64,000 bases of DNA, from assembly GCA_032716605.1 (NCBI GenBank), contig JAVRFV010002354.1, positions 682,001 to 746,000 of the forward strand, in the 5' to 3' direction. Below, piece after piece: positions 28,612 to 40,484 of the stretch. Origin of the DNA: Paralithodes platypus (Eukaryota; Arthropoda; Malacostraca; Decapoda; Lithodidae). Each line of letters opens with the position of its first letter. Positions within the stretch are counted from its first letter, which is position 1. Below the pieces are notes generated by a model, which did not search any database, was not told the origin of the DNA, and worked only from the letters and a program-made list of their open reading frames with translations. Both the position numbers and the translations under genes were made by a program.

Positions 28612-28620
28612 ATTTGAAAA

Positions 28621-28873
28621 ACAAGGCTCCCGAGGCATCCGTTTGCCCTGACTCTACAATCCAGGTTGTGAATGTTTTCCAATGTGACTGATATTGTCTC
28701 CTGGTAAACATAGTATATTGGTTCATAAGTTTATTTGTGACACTTTCCCCAAATTGAGCTAACCATTTTGCATTGTAAATGTCCAGAAGGCAAAACTGAG
28801 CGAGGTCCGAAGGTTGCCAATTGTCTCTAAGTGGAATGCGGAGACCGGGAGTGACACCGGGGTCTTGCACCAT
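28621..28873 (-). pseudogene. DIRS-1 tyrosine recombinase, N-terminal part
   Basis: Encodes the DNA-binding-like N-terminus (QYQSHWKTFTTWI, then GALFFK) and stops at the LINE-C junction. The sequence resumes at 26541 with YLDYLFEQKKN, which restores a continuous recombinase core-binding region. Confidence 0.7.
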
Positions 28874-30526
28874 TCATGCAATTGATGGTACCACGCCTGA
28901 GCTGGCCATAACGGCGCAATCATCGAGACTACGCCCCGGTAACCTCTTAGTTTGTGAATTATCCTGCACATTAGAACAGAATCTGGTGGAGGAAAAAGAT
29001 AGATTGACATCCACCTGTTCCAATCCTCCAATAATGCATTTGGTCCGCCCACCGGGGTCACCCCCTGGCGAGTTAGGAAGAGAGGGAGCCTGTGGTTCTC
29101 CTTGGATGCGAACAGGTCGACTTGTGGACGGTAGGGCCTTGCAATCATATTGTCGAAGATGGTTTGTTTAATGGCCCATTCTACTAAGGTGCTCTTCCGC
29201 CGGGATAGAGCGTCTGCCCAGACGTTCGACACTCCGGGGAGATATGCTGCATGCAGATGAATGCCCAGCGATTCGGCCAGGGCAAAAATCTGTTCTGATA
29301 CATTTAGCAACTCTCGAGACCTCACCGAGCCTTGCTTCTGAATACAATGGACTGCAGTTAGGTTGTCCATACGGAACGCTATTGATTTTTCTTGGAAAGA
29401 CATGCCGTGATCTTGGAGAAAAAAGAGAGGAACTAAATGGTCTTGCTTGTTGATGTGAACAAGAGTGTCTTGGGTCCAAGTGCCCTGCCCTTGATGGCCA
29501 AGATTTGACTGATACCCCCAACCTAGTGCTCCTGGAGCATCTGTGTCTACCCATACCGGAGGCGGGGGAGAAACCCATGTTGTTATTGAGTATAGTATTT
29601 CGGGCTTGGCCCAGACCGATAGTAAGCTGTGGATTAATGGAGGAATTGGCCATAATTTCTTCACCGGCGAGAGAGGAAAAACTTTGTTGCCTTCCAATAT
29701 TAACCTTTTCACTTTCAATCGGCCCAACTTCACAGTTAATTGGATCCAGTTGAGAGAGCCCATCAGAGAATCCCCCGTTTTCCTGGTCGTATTCAGACTG
29801 TGGAGAAAATGGAACAGTTTCTCGATTGTCCACACTCTGAGTAAGAGTCAGATTGGTGGTGTCCCAGACCAGCCCTATCCACTGAATATTCTTTTTGGGA
29901 ACAAGGAGAGACTTCGCCAAGTTCACCTTGAACCCTAGGCTTTGCACATGATTTAATACATGGTTTACATGATTGTGACATAACTCCTCTGACTCTGCCA
30001 CCACCAGCCAGTCGTCTAGATACCAAAACACCTTTATGCCCTGGACCAACAATGGCAAAAGGGCTTGCCGGACTAGCTTTGTGAAAAGTCTCGGTGCCAG
30101 GTTCAACCCAAAAGGCATTCTCTGAAAGACATAAGTCTCTTGCCTGATCCTCAGAGCGAGGAATTTCTGGAACCATTTGTTTATAGGGACATGCCAATAG
30201 GTGTCTTTGAGGTCTACTGAGCACATCCAACCTTGCGGCGGAAGAGTGAGCCTGATATGATTGACTGTAAGCATCCTGAAGGGTGAATTCTCGATAAACG
30301 TGTTCAGATGCGAGAGATCTAATACTGGTCGCATCTGCACACTGTCCCTTTTTGGCACTAAAAAAAGTCTGGAGGTGAATACTAGGCAAGTTGATTTTAC
30401 CGGCACAATAACCCCTTTGGAGATCATTTCCTGTACCAGGGCCTCCTCCTGTGACACATTGTTGTATTCTAGCGCCTGACGCAGTCGAGGTCGCCGGAGC
30501 CACCGCCAGGTGATTCCTTTGCTCAC
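28759..30526 (-). pseudogene. DIRS-1 reverse transcriptase-RNase H
   Basis: The RT frame (30526 to about 29835) shows FLVPKRDSVQMRPVLDL, SVDLKDTYWHVPI, FQRMPFGLNLAPRLFTK and the catalytic WYLDDWLVVA. A frameshift near 29,835 moves the reading to a second frame (to 28759) with IEKLFHFLHSLN, RNase H VDTDAPGALGWGY, RMDNLTAVHCI and LPGVSNVWADALSR, then a DIRS-specific linker with RPYRPQVDLFASKEN. This order and these motifs are diagnostic for DIRS. It overlaps the recombinase N-terminus. Confidence 0.83.
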
Positions 30527-30569
30527 TACTTTCCTGGCCCAAGTTTTCTTGGGCCAGGCTGAGCGGAAT

Positions 30570-32768
30570 GACTGGAACTACCCAGTCGGCAGACTGGGTC
30601 TGTTCGGCAAAGCAACTCTCGAATCCGGCACGCCTGAGCACGGCACTGGGAGAGTTTGGATGCCTAGATTTTTTTGGAGGGGGAGGTGGGTTGGTATCAG
30701 ATGGCTGGCTAGTTTTGGCTGACGTCTGCCCCTGATTTGGCTTATGGTGGGTCTTACCTCTATATCCTGAGTATTTACTTTGTTTGGGCTTGGGCTGATT
30801 ACCTCCCTGCTGAGGAAGAGTTCTGGGATCTCGAAAGGACTGTTTAGCATGCGGTTGGTTAGGCTTACCTCCGCTCTTTGGCTTATGAAAAGGTTTCTTA
30901 AAAGGTTCTCTCTTAGCTTGGGAGGTAATCTGCTTCCACCCATTTACCATATTAAAGACTACACTCCACGTTTCTGAGTTAAGAAGGGAGGCAGTGAGCA
31001 CCGGCGAAAGAGTTACCCGGCGACCAATATCATCCGGTAACTTCTTCACTAGGTGTATCCTCAGATCCTGGCGGGCTCGAACCGCTTCCATGATTGCAAT
31101 TCTGATGTCTCCTCAGGTTTGAATAGAGTTTTGCAATAACATTCTACGTGATAAGTCAGTGGCCTTCCTAACTTGTGGGTCAGCAATGGCCGAGATAGTT
31201 CTGGTAAGGGAGACAGCAACCTGGTGACTAACTAGATACTGAAAGAACATCCGGTAGGCTTTGTTTCTTAATTTAAAATCCCTTTCAAGGTGAGCCGCAG
31301 GTGGAGTACAAAAGGGTTCATCTAAAGAGTGGAGGGCTAATTTGGGTGCCGCCAAGAAAGCAAACAAAGCTGGCGACACTCCCTCTGCTTTAGTTACAGG
31401 TAATGAGAAATAATTATGTGTTTCCTGTGGAACCTGATGAGAGGACTTAGATGCAATGGTTGATGCAAATACCTGAGCCACTAACTCCCAATCTACCCAG
31501 GGTCCTACCCCTATCCGCCCCATGTGCAAGACTGGTGTATGCGACTGATCCAGCACCGGAAGTGTATCCAGTTCCGGCGTGAGAGCATTTAAAGCCTTGA
31601 CATCATTAACGCCATCAGCTTTTGACCAGTCTGCAAAAGAGTCGTGCAGATGAGGCGGAAGGAACTGCCGGGGCCGCTGTATGGACAAAGAAATCCGGGT
31701 TATATGAACTAGGTATAGCCTTAATTGATACATCTAGTAATCTCCCTACTTCGTCCTTAGCTCTGAACTTCCTGTTCTTGTTTATTTCAATTCGCCACTC
31801 ACTAGGGACCGGTTGGTCCCCTGAAATGGTAGGTTGTGCTAAATGTGTGTTTAGTGGTGTCACCGGGACCCATGAACAGTCTGGCCCATAGAGGAGAGGC
31901 ATAGGGCCTTTTCTCTGAGGTACCTTATCTAAGGGAGGAGGAGTGATATCTGAGATTACCCTCACATTAGTGGTAGTAAGCGTGGCTGGCACTGTAGTGC
32001 CTGAAGCCGTGGTTACTGCCTAAGACATGGTTAGAGGAGTCAGAAAACCTGAAGGTTCTAGAGGTCTTATCGTGGAGTGACTTGGGGAAACTACAGGTTG
32101 ACTAGCAGGGGTCAGTCTGGTCAGAGGAGCTAGGGAGATTATATTGTTTCATAACTTTATGTAAAAGATCACTAATCTCATCTGAAGTAACACATTTACT
32201 ATGGGATCCCCTCGAAGATTGGGAGCTAGCCTCAGACTCTTCACCTGTTATACCTGGTTGAGCCGAGGATAAAAGCATTTCCTCCGGCTCCCTACTTAAC
32301 TCAGAATTCTCAGAACTATCCTGTTGTACCTCCGGCGCTTGGTCCGCCGGTGGCCACATCAAATCAGGGACCGACGAAGGTAACATGTCAATATTACCCT
32401 CATTCACTGGTTCCTGACATACTCTAACATTACTATGAGATGGTTCTGACTGACGCCAGCACCCCCGCACCGCGGATGGCTGTGAGTCTTGGGATGATTT
32501 GGGAGTTATCAAAAGGCTGTTACCCTGATGGTAAACCCATATATTGCTCGGCCAGGACTCATCTAGGTCCGGCGGAGAGGCTACTTCGTGGTACATAATT
32601 TAATTTAGGTATTGCAAAGGTAAACTCAGGTGGTACAGTCAAAGATTGTTCACGATTAGGCGTGGATTCCATGTCCTGTGGGGTCTGTTTCCGGCTACCA
32701 CTGCGTGCCGTACTAGCCGAAGACTCTGAGTCGTCCTTCCGGCGCTTATGAGACCTGGAAGACTCTGC
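30570..32768 (-). pseudogene. DIRS-1 gag, fragmented
   Basis: Read across three frames: an acidic Ser-rich N-terminal part (32596-32102), a central part with VRVISDITPPPLDKVPQRKG and GIGVGPWVDWELVAQVF-like phrases (31992-31113), and a Lys/Pro/Gln-rich C-terminal part (31091 to about 30600) with many basic residues, likely nucleic-acid binding. Stops or frameshifts occur near 32102, 31,630 and 31,100. The phrase PPPL-K-P-RKGPMPLLY recurs in the DIRS-2 fragment at 50250-50310. Confidence 0.72.
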
Positions 32769-33328
32769 TTAACCCGGAAAGTGTGGGAAGACTTAAGAGT
32801 TTCCCCGGGTGACTGCGGGAAGACTCTTAAGATCCTGGGCCAAAACAAATCCATTTAAAACACCCCAAAAAAACTTGAACCCTTTTTTTTTTTTTTTTTT
32901 GCCCCTTGGCCATGCCGAATATCACTCCTCCACATCCCCTCCTTCCCCACTCCCCCCCCCCCCCTTCCTTCAGTTATCACCTATTTTCCCTGTTATTCCC
33001 TTATTCTGTGGTCTATTTTCGTGCTAACATTAGCGAGTTGCAAGCAGGGCATTGTCATCATTGTTACCAAGCGTGGGAAAGAGCGAGAGAGAGAGTATTG
33101 CGCAACAGTGTCTCTCCAGACATTGGGAGGAGTGGAGGAGTGGGAGGCTGCCTCAGCCTTTGGTTATGTAACTCCCGGCCTCTATCGCCGATTTTGACCA
33201 TCCAAACGCTGTTTCCACTTGTTTTATTGTTGTAACTGGTTAATATCTTCATATTAATGGTAAAATAGGCACATATAAATAAGTATTAATGATATTTATG
33301 GTAAAATAACGATGTTAGTGATGGGAAC
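32769..33328 (+). mobile_element. Non-autonomous piggyBac-family MITE, right half lost
   Basis: Starts TTAACCCGG (32769) with two subterminal CTTAAGA repeats and then a poly-T run. It is homologous, in reverse orientation, to the complete copy at 58567-59340 (shared CATTAGCGAGTTGCAAGCAG, GCCGATTTTGACCATCC). It interrupts DIRS-1 gag and is itself interrupted at 33328 by Gypsy-1. The matching right half was not found on the other side of Gypsy-1. Confidence 0.8.
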
Positions 33329-33675
33329 TGTATGGTTGTCATGTGAAGCTACAACAACCTTGATAATCCTTTCTTGCACAAGGATGTAGAATAAAAGTCC
33401 AGAGATAAGTTTATAGGTTCTTATTAGCCAAAGATATACAGAGCTGGGGTGGCACTGCTATGCTGAGTGCCGACCGGATGTTACTGATGAAAACATGTGC
33501 AGCGGTGCCGGATATATTTGGTGCAACGCTGCCGATACTACAGAGTACGGTATATTATCATGGGATATTAAACAATGATAGTATTGCCCTGAAAGTACAT
33601 GTGTGTATGTTGCAATATGATTAAGGCATGTGTACACTGTATATATGTTGTGTGTGCACTTAACCTATATCAACA
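33329..33675 (-). repeat. Gypsy-1 3' LTR (complete)
   Basis: 347 bp with TG...CA ends (minus strand begins TGTTGATATAGG at 33675 and ends CCATACA at 33329). It is preceded on the minus strand by a purine-rich tract GGGGGAGGGAGG (polypurine primer). It differs from the surviving part of the 5' LTR by one substitution over about 243 bp. Confidence 0.88.
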
Positions 33676-35000
33676 CCTCCCTCCCCCTTCAAGCTCGCAA
33701 GACGTTGTCGAGCTGACTCTTTTTCTAGGAGCCTTTCAGACCTACGTGGGGCCATGGGGGAAGTGAAGGACTCTCTTTCTGGGTCCGTGCAAGACACAGG
33801 GATCTCAGGGTTATGGGGGAGGGGTTCAACACCAGGGGAATTCACTGGGCGGAGGAAGTGACGGTTCCGCCAATATATCTTACCACTGGGGAGACGAACC
33901 TCATAATCCCTGGACCTGCCGCAGCCCATGATGACCCCAACCTTGTCCCAGCGGTGAGAAGTCGGGTCTTGGATCCGCACTGTGGTGCCGACTCTCAACC
34001 TGGGAAGGGGGCGTGTGTGCTGGTCATAGTTTCTCTGCACCAGCGCAGTGTGGGCGGCTGCACGGCAGTCACAGTCCTCGGCCTTGGCTTGCCACTCTGC
34101 TGCAAAGGACTGGGGATGAGCAGGGACACAAGACCGTAGTGGGTGGCCATACAAGATTTGTGCCGGGGAGCGGCCTGTGAAGTTCGGGGTGTTGCGGAGC
34201 TCCAACAGTCCACGGTCAAAGTCCTCACAGTCGATGTTGCCTGAGGGAGCCGTCTTCAGTATGAGGTGTTTGACGGACTTGACGGCAGACTCGGCATGAC
34301 CGTTGGATTGTGGGTAGTGTGGGGAAGAGACCAAGTGATTGACTCCCCAACGCTCCATGAAGTCCCGGAACTCACGGCTAGTAAACTGTGGGCCTCCATC
34401 TGTACGTAGGCGGAGGGGTACACCAACTTCCCTGAAGTAGCGGCAGAAGATCCTGATGGTGTTTGAAGCGGTAGTATCTCCTTTGTAGGGTACGACAACG
34501 GGCCAGCCTGAGAGTCGGTCTGTTACGACGAGGAAGGATTTCCCCGCCACAGCGAAGAAGTCGGCTGAAACAGACTCGAAAGGCCTAGTTGGGTTGTCGT
34601 CGTTGAAAATGGGTTCCTGCTGCTGACTAGGCTGTAAGACCTGACACGGCTCACAAGCTTTAACTGTGTTGGCGATGTCCGAGTTGAAGCCAGGCCAAAA
34701 GACAGCCTGTCGCGCCCTACGCTTAGTGGCCTCCACGCCTCTGTGACTATCATGCAGGCGAGCCAAGGTGCGGCGGCGGAGGGCTTCAGGAACCACAACC
34801 CTCGCTCCGTACAGGACGAGTTCACCATCTGCTGACAGGTAGTCTCGGAGTTTCCAAAATGGGAGTAGAGAGTTGTGCAGGTCGTAGCGGTTGGTGGGGA
34901 AACCCGAAGTAACGCACTCACGCAGGCGGATGTACACAGGATCCGCTCTGGCTGCGTCTCGGAGTTCCTGGAGAATCCTGTCTGCATCCTGGAAGGAGAG
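33660..35000 (-). pseudogene. Gypsy-1 integrase (out of frame with upstream pol)
   Basis: The Zn-binding His/Cys domain (LHDSHRGVEATKRRARQ to CEPCQ), the catalytic core with Asp in SADFFAVAGKSFLVVTDR, Asp in RTDGGPQF and Glu in NGHAESAVKSVKH, and a chromodomain-like basic C-terminus (SHRWDKVGVIMG, YEVRLPSGKIYWRN). The stop lies just inside the LTR. One single-base frameshift near 35,000 (SFQDADRIL in this frame, PSRMQTGFS in the other) separates it from the gag-pol frame. Since everything else is intact, this is either a recent mutation or a sequencing error; a programmed shift at this place would be unusual. Confidence 0.85.
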
Positions 35001-38000
35001 TTGACGTTGGCGGCGGCGGCGTTGACAGTCACGAGGGATCTGAGGTGAACCGTGGCGTCGGCACATGCTAACTCATCCTCTGGCGTCGGGTGGCTGACAG
35101 GGGCCCGTGACAACGCATCAGGGATGCAGAGCAACCTGCCAGCGCGCCAGACGGCTGTGAAGAGGTAAGGTGCGACTTTCTCCTTCAGACGTTGGAGGCG
35201 GGGATTTTCAACCGCATCAAGGGTGTAGTTGTTGAAGATGGGGATGAGGGGGCGATGGTCCGTCATGAGGGTGAAGTGTTGCAGTCCGATGAGGTAGAAC
35301 TTGCACTTGGACATGGCCCAGACCACGGCTAGCATCTCCAGCTCAATGGTGGCATAGCGGGACTCGGGGTCGCTTAGGAACCTCGAGCCACACTGAACTG
35401 AGCGGAGACAGTTGTTGCCATGATCCTGTAGGAGGGCATATCCAATTCCGTTGAGGCGGGATGCATCAGTTTGTAGAATCACTGGTAGGGAAGGGTCGAA
35501 TGGGGCCAGGACGGGTGGACTGAGCAGGGCAGCCTTGACCCGACGGAAAGCCTCATCATGGTCAGCGGTCCACATAAACGACCTCTTCGGGCTCATCAGG
35601 GGGCGCAGGGGCTGAGCGGCAGTGGCGATGTCGGGGGTGAACTCCGCCAGCTGGTTCACCAAACCCATGAAGGAGCGAAGGTCGGTGATGTTGGCTGGTG
35701 TCGGGAAGTCCTTGATCGCTCCGACTTTGCCAGGGTCAGCCGAGATGCCCTCACCTGAGAGCGTGTACCCACAGAAGTTCACACTGGGTGCGGCGACCAC
35801 GAACTTGTCCTTGTTGAGTGTGATCCCACTGTCGCGGCACCGTATGAGCACTTCATGGATACGCTGAAGATGTGTGTTGAAGTCCTCGTCATAGAGCAGC
35901 ACGTCGTCGACAACCTTGGCACAATTTTGCACCCCTTGGAGGGCCCTATCACCGCGAAGGCAGAAGGCGTCACCTGTTGCAGCGAAACCCATTGGACCTC
36001 TACAGTGTTGGAAACGGCCATAAGGAGTGATGAAAGTTGTGAGATGCTGGTCCTCCTCCGCAAGTTCCATTTGCCAATATCCACTCAGGGCGTCTGCCGT
36101 CGTGAAGAATTTTGCCTGCGGGGCCACACTGCGGATCGCTTCGAAAGGCGTCGGTGAGGGGTGGGCTGGTCGGGAAACTTGGCAGTTGAGCTTGGTGAGG
36201 TCTACGGTGAGGCGAACTTCGGCGTTGGGCTTGGCGACGACGACGAGGGGGTGGCACCACTCTGAAGGTTCATCGCCGGCCGGTTTAATGATACCTTGTG
36301 CCACTAGCGAGTCCAGCTCCTGCTTAACTTTGTCCCTGAAAGCAAAGGGGATCTGCCGCGGGGTGTAGATGGCAAAAGGCACGGCATCGTCCTTGAGGTG
36401 GATCCGCATTGGGGGACCCTTCATAGGCTTGAGTGGAGCTGTCTGGAGATCCTCCTTGGAGACCAAAACGTCCTTGAACTCCTTGGCTTGTGCAGGTGAT
36501 GTGGTGGCTGTGAAGGGTAGCTCCTTACACCTGTAGATATGTTTAACCTGTAGAATTGGCTTGGGGAATTCTGCTGAGATGATGGCCAATGCTTGACAGT
36601 GGCATTTGGACAGAAGCGGCGTCTGAAAACCCTCGCGGACTTGGATTGTGGCCGAACAGGAGCGTTTGCTGATGGTGAGTTGTGCATGAAACGTCCCTAA
36701 AGCAGGAGCGATTGCAGAGCCATCCGCGTTGAGCGTTGTTGTCGGAGGCGGAGGTCGTAGGCTGCTGAGAGGAATCCGAAGTATGTCGAGGTGTCGTCGG
36801 CCGATCACTGTGATGTCTGCACCTGTGTCAGGAAGCATGTGGAGTTTTCTAGTGGTGCCGCTGTAGGTGAGACTCATGGATGTCAGTGTGGGTGCCTGAA
36901 CAGGTGATCCTACACGTCGGCAACTTGTGGTCTTCTTTGCTGTAGACTTGTTGTGGGAGGAAGCGTCGTTGTCCTGTGTGGCAGGCGTCTTGGAAGATCT
37001 GCAGCATTTGTCGTAGTGGCCTATATGGTTGCAGCGACGACACTGGGCGGTGGCAGCAGGGCAAGCAGGATTCCTAGGCTTATGACCACGACGGCCACAG
37101 TTAGTGCAGGTGTAGTCTTCAGCCGGGCACTTGTTCTTGTCGTGCTGGCGAGCACAACGCTGGCAGGCGGCAGCCGACGCCAAGGACTGTTGCGATGTGG
37201 AGAACTTGTCGCGTTGCTTAACTTGCTTGTTCTGCTTGTACGCTGACACGGTGTTAACCTGGGACGGTGGGGCACGTATGGCTGATGTAGCGCTTCGAGT
37301 GGCCTCGTAGGAACGGCAAGTGTTGACGATGTCCTGTAATGAAGGGGTGGCATCGAGGGAAAGCAGCTTCTGTACAAGTTCTTCGTCGTGTATGCCCATC
37401 AGAATGACCATCTTGAGTTGGGTCTCCCTGCAGGCTGAAGAGTTCCCTGGGCAGACGTCAATTTCTTCGGCGATGTGGCAGAGGCGGACGTAGAAGTTGT
37501 TGAATGACTCGCCCTGTTTTTGCTTGCAGCTGAACAGGTCCCTGCGACGGAGAGCTTCATTGCGAGAATTCTTGATGTGCTCCTGAAGTGCATCGAGGAC
37601 TGCATCAACGGTCTTGTCGGTGTCAGGGGGTATGCTTAAGGTGTGCTCCAAAAGCCGCTGTGTCTCCAGGGATAAGCACATCCGCATCTGCATCAGTTGT
37701 TTCTCCCTCGGTAGTTTAGATAAGTCTACCATAATAGAGTAATCGTCCCACCGACGCCTCCATTCTCTGAAAACCTGGAAGGTGGCATCAGCACGAAGGG
37801 GTGGCGGGTTCTGGGTGATAGCCTTCTGTGGTGGAGGTGGAGCTGTAGGGGTGGAGGATGTTGTGGAATTGGGTGTTGTCCCCGTTGAGGTAGGTGTAGG
37901 TGCGGCGGCAGGTGGGGTAATTTGGGCCAGAGCCTGGACAAGGGCGGAGAACTTGGCATCGTCCATTTGTCTCCTGTAGTCCTCCTCCGTGCGTCGTCTT

Positions 38001-38410
38001 GTTTCCTCCTGTTGTCGGTTTTCCTCTTCCCATCTTCTGCGGTCCTCCTCCTGTCTTCTGCTATAGTCATCCCGTTGTCTGCATTGCTCCATATACTGTA
38101 TGAGCTGAAGGAGGTCTGCACTTGTGGTAGGTTGTAGACTTGCAGGGTGTGGTGACAGGGGTGGCATCCCCCTATAGTGTAGGGGAGGTAAAGTGGGGGG
38201 AGGTTGGGGAGGTGGATTGAAATGATGGGTGGTGATTGGAGAGGTTGGAGTGGAATGAACTGACTGGTACCCCTTACCAGCAACTCCAACCGTATCTCCT
38301 TCATTATCTCCACCACTATCTCCACCAGTAGCTCCACCATTATCTTCCTCCCCAGTATGGTCGTGTGGGGTGTCTCTGGGCTCCCCATGAATCTGCTCAT
38401 CTCCCTCCAT
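34995..38410 (-). CDS. Gypsy-1 Gag-protease-RT-RNase H polyprotein
   Basis: A long open frame from the Met at 38410. Gag has an acidic/Gly-rich start, a Pro-rich segment and a Gln/Arg/Glu-rich coiled stretch, then capsid-like sequence and three zinc knuckles (CQRCARQHDKNKC, CTNCGRRGHKPRNPAC, CRRCNHIGHYDKC). Protease follows with LPDTGADITV, then RT (VRLTVDLTKLN, FTTADALSGYWQMEL, catalytic KVVDDVLLY) and RNase H (LQTDASRLNGIGYALLQ, LMTDHRPLIP). The frame remains open past 35,000 but is no longer homologous; the integrase continues in another frame. No envelope gene is seen. Confidence 0.87.
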
Positions 38411-38909
38411 AATTGTTTGATAGCTGACACACTGTAGTCTTGCAGGAACGATGAAAATGTGCAGTACAACTGGAACAGTTTATTTAATAGTGCGAGAAAT
38501 TATCTGTGCTAGAGTGAGTGAGTGAGTGAGTGAGTGAGTGCGGTAGGCTTGGTACCACCGTGTTGACTTGGCAGCGATGTGCGTGTGTCCGTGCGCGCAT
38601 GTACCGGCACAGCTGGAGGGCGTGAGGGGTGGTAGCTTAGCTGCAGAGTTCAGTGTGGCTGGAGCCATCAGAGAGGGAGGGTATGCTGCTCCTAGCTCTT
38701 GTCCAGCTCTGTTTCGGCGGCTATAACCCTCACAGCAAGGTGGGAATGGGCACAAATGACATGGGACACACAATAAAGGCACTGCACTACACTCTTAAGT
38801 ACTTCACTGCACTATAAAGCACTGCACAATAATATATCCAGGGCTGGAGAGGCGAGGTCTTGCAAGATGGCTGGCTGATAATCCGGTCTTGGCTCGTATG
38901 TCCTGGCTG

Positions 38910-38927
38910 TATTAACACACTGCGCCA
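38910..38927 (-). promoter_or_regulatory. Gypsy-1 primer-binding site
   Basis: Directly after the 5' LTR the minus strand reads TGGCGCAGTGTG, starting with TGG as expected for pairing to a tRNA CCA end. The tRNA species is not identified. Confidence 0.7.
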
Positions 38928-39170
38928 TGTATGGTTGTCATGTGAAGCTACAACAACCTTGATAATCCTTTCTTGCACAAGGATGTAGAATAAAAGTCCA
39001 GAGATAAGTTTATAGGTTCCTATTAGCCAAAGATATACAGAGCTGGGGTGGCACTGCTATGCTGAGTGCCGACCGGATGTTACTGATGAAAACATGTGCA
39101 GCGGTGCCGGATATATTTGGTGCAACGCTGCCGATACTACAGAGTACGGTATATTATCATGGGATATTAA
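38928..39170 (-). repeat. Gypsy-1 5' LTR, truncated at a TTAA
   Basis: Matches 33329-33571 of the other LTR with one substitution and stops at the TTAA that the intact LTR has at 33568-33571. Beyond it the sequence changes to CCCATTGAGACCCAGCGTC, which looks like a TTAA-targeting transposon end. Confidence 0.85.
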
Positions 39171-39753
39171 CCCATTGAGACCCAGCGTCGCACGTGATGC
39201 GTCGGCAGTTTGTTATCACCAACTCCCAGCGACGCAACACGTGCGTCCGGCATATTAAAATCATTTACGTGGCTCGTAAGGTAGGAAATGGCGGGAGAAT
39301 AGGAGGGGGAGGTACCGTAGTGTGTGTGGGAGCCGGGCCGGTAGGTGTGAGCGGGCCAAGACAGCCGCGCGGCCGGTGGTGGTGGGCTTAGTGGGGATAC
39401 TTTACACCCTTAGTTCACCGCCACTTTGAACCTTCATTACTCCGGTCGTATGGGAGCTAGAGGCTTGAGATTTATGTGAGACACTCCCTAGGATGTATGC
39501 CGTACAATGCCATACTCAGTTTTTACCCTAGTGCTCCCGGGCGGGTGGTCATGCGGGGGAGACGAACTTTCGACCCCCCCCCCCCCCCCGACCCCCAAAT
39601 GACCGAGGTGAGTTTTTTTTATTTGTTTCTTCATTTCTCACCATTCTCTTCCATTTTGGCTCAACACATTTTTTTGAGGCTCCCCCCCCCAAAAAAAAAA
39701 TATCAGAGGTGATTTTTTTTTTTTTTTTTCATTTCTCATCCTTGTCTTCCATT
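39167..39753. other. TTAA-started repeat of unknown type, low-complexity stretch
   Basis: Begins TTAACCCATTGAGACCC (TTAA 39167-39170). Subterminal near-repeats CCAGCGTCGCACGTGATGCG and CCAGCGACGCAACACGTGCG follow. Later come C-runs (39574-39589), A-runs and T-runs. A second TTAA end and the rest of the Gypsy-1 LTR were not found, so part of this locus has been lost or rearranged. No gene is visible. Confidence 0.5.
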
Positions 39754-40230
39754 TTAGCAAACAAAAAAAAATAAGTGAAAATGGCTTGGGACTGGGGTGA
39801 ACAAAATATTATGAGGAGGAGGAACCTCGGTAATTTCACTGTCAGTACCACTGCTACTACTCACTACCTCTTTCGAGAGGGTTTTAGTTTTCACTTTAGG
39901 CTTAACAGATTTACTAGAGGCAGATTTGACCAAAGGTGACTTGATTATTAACTGTTCCCAGAGGGCCTCGTCATCGCAATGAAGCGCCTTATAGGCTGTG
40001 TCTTTGGCATAAATGTTAAAAATGGCTTTGATTTCTTGTAAAGCTGCCAAGCACGACAAGTCTTTCTTGGTGAATAAGGCAGTTTTCAAATCGGCACAGA
40101 CGGAACAACGCTTTGACACCCACAAGCCTCTAGAGTGGTCTAAACATTTAACACATTTTAAACAGAGTTTATGACCAAATATAGGTAACAGTGAACAGGT
40201 AGGAGTAGCACATAATTCAAACCGAGGCAT
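39754..40230 (-). pseudogene. DIRS gag N-terminal fragment with a Cys cluster
   Basis: 158 codons from Met at 40230: MPRFELCATPTCSLLP and KLCLKCVKCLDHSRGLW with RCSVC form a possible zinc-binding cluster, followed by a helical stretch and a Lys/Ser-rich acidic part (SSSSGTDSEITEVPPP). DIRS-type gag proteins start this way, and orientation agrees with DIRS-1, so this is probably its missing N-terminus displaced by the nested MITE and Gypsy-1. 40231-40484 would be leader sequence and includes a C-run at 40244-40258. Confidence 0.6.
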
Positions 40231-40484
40231 GATGGATAAAGGCCCCCCCCCCCCCCCCTGCCGGAATCAGCCGCCAACAACCGCCGGTTTTGAAGTCACA
40301 GGAGCCGGGAAGTCTGGAAATAGAATATTTCCAGGAATCAATGCTCATAAGGATAACCTGCTTGGTATTAATACATCCTACCTTGAGTCCGCCGGAAAAT
40401 TAGGTATAGTCACTACTCTAACCTTCCGCTGGACTCGCCGTGGGGCTTTTTCGTCTATTCTGATTGGAACTGCTTACCTGTGAC

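Larger units (their letters stand above)
25691..32768 (-). mobile_element. DIRS-1: decayed DIRS-type tyrosine-recombinase retrotransposon
   Basis: On the minus strand the order is gag, RT/RNase H, tyrosine recombinase. LINE-C (26542-28611) interrupts the recombinase with an ATTTGAAAA duplication, and a piggyBac-type MITE begins at TTAA 32769 inside gag. Several frameshifts make it inactive. The gag N-terminus at 39754-40230 may be the same element beyond the nested MITE and Gypsy insertions. The terminal inverted and internal repeats of a complete DIRS were not identified. Confidence 0.82.
33329..39170 (-). mobile_element. Gypsy-1: young Ty3/Gypsy retrotransposon
   Basis: A minus-strand LTR element with LTRs 33329-33675 and 38928-39170 (truncated), primer-binding site, gag-protease-RT-RNase H frame and integrase frame. 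It sits inside the piggyBac-family MITE. Near-identical LTRs indicate recent insertion. The outer ~100 bp of the 5' LTR are missing, cut exactly at a TTAA. Confidence 0.9.

Noticed and set aside
33660..35066. Programmed frameshift between Gypsy-1 pol and integrase
   Set aside because: The frames part in the middle of a homologous stretch at about 35,000, not at a slippery site upstream of pol; an accidental single-base indel fits better.
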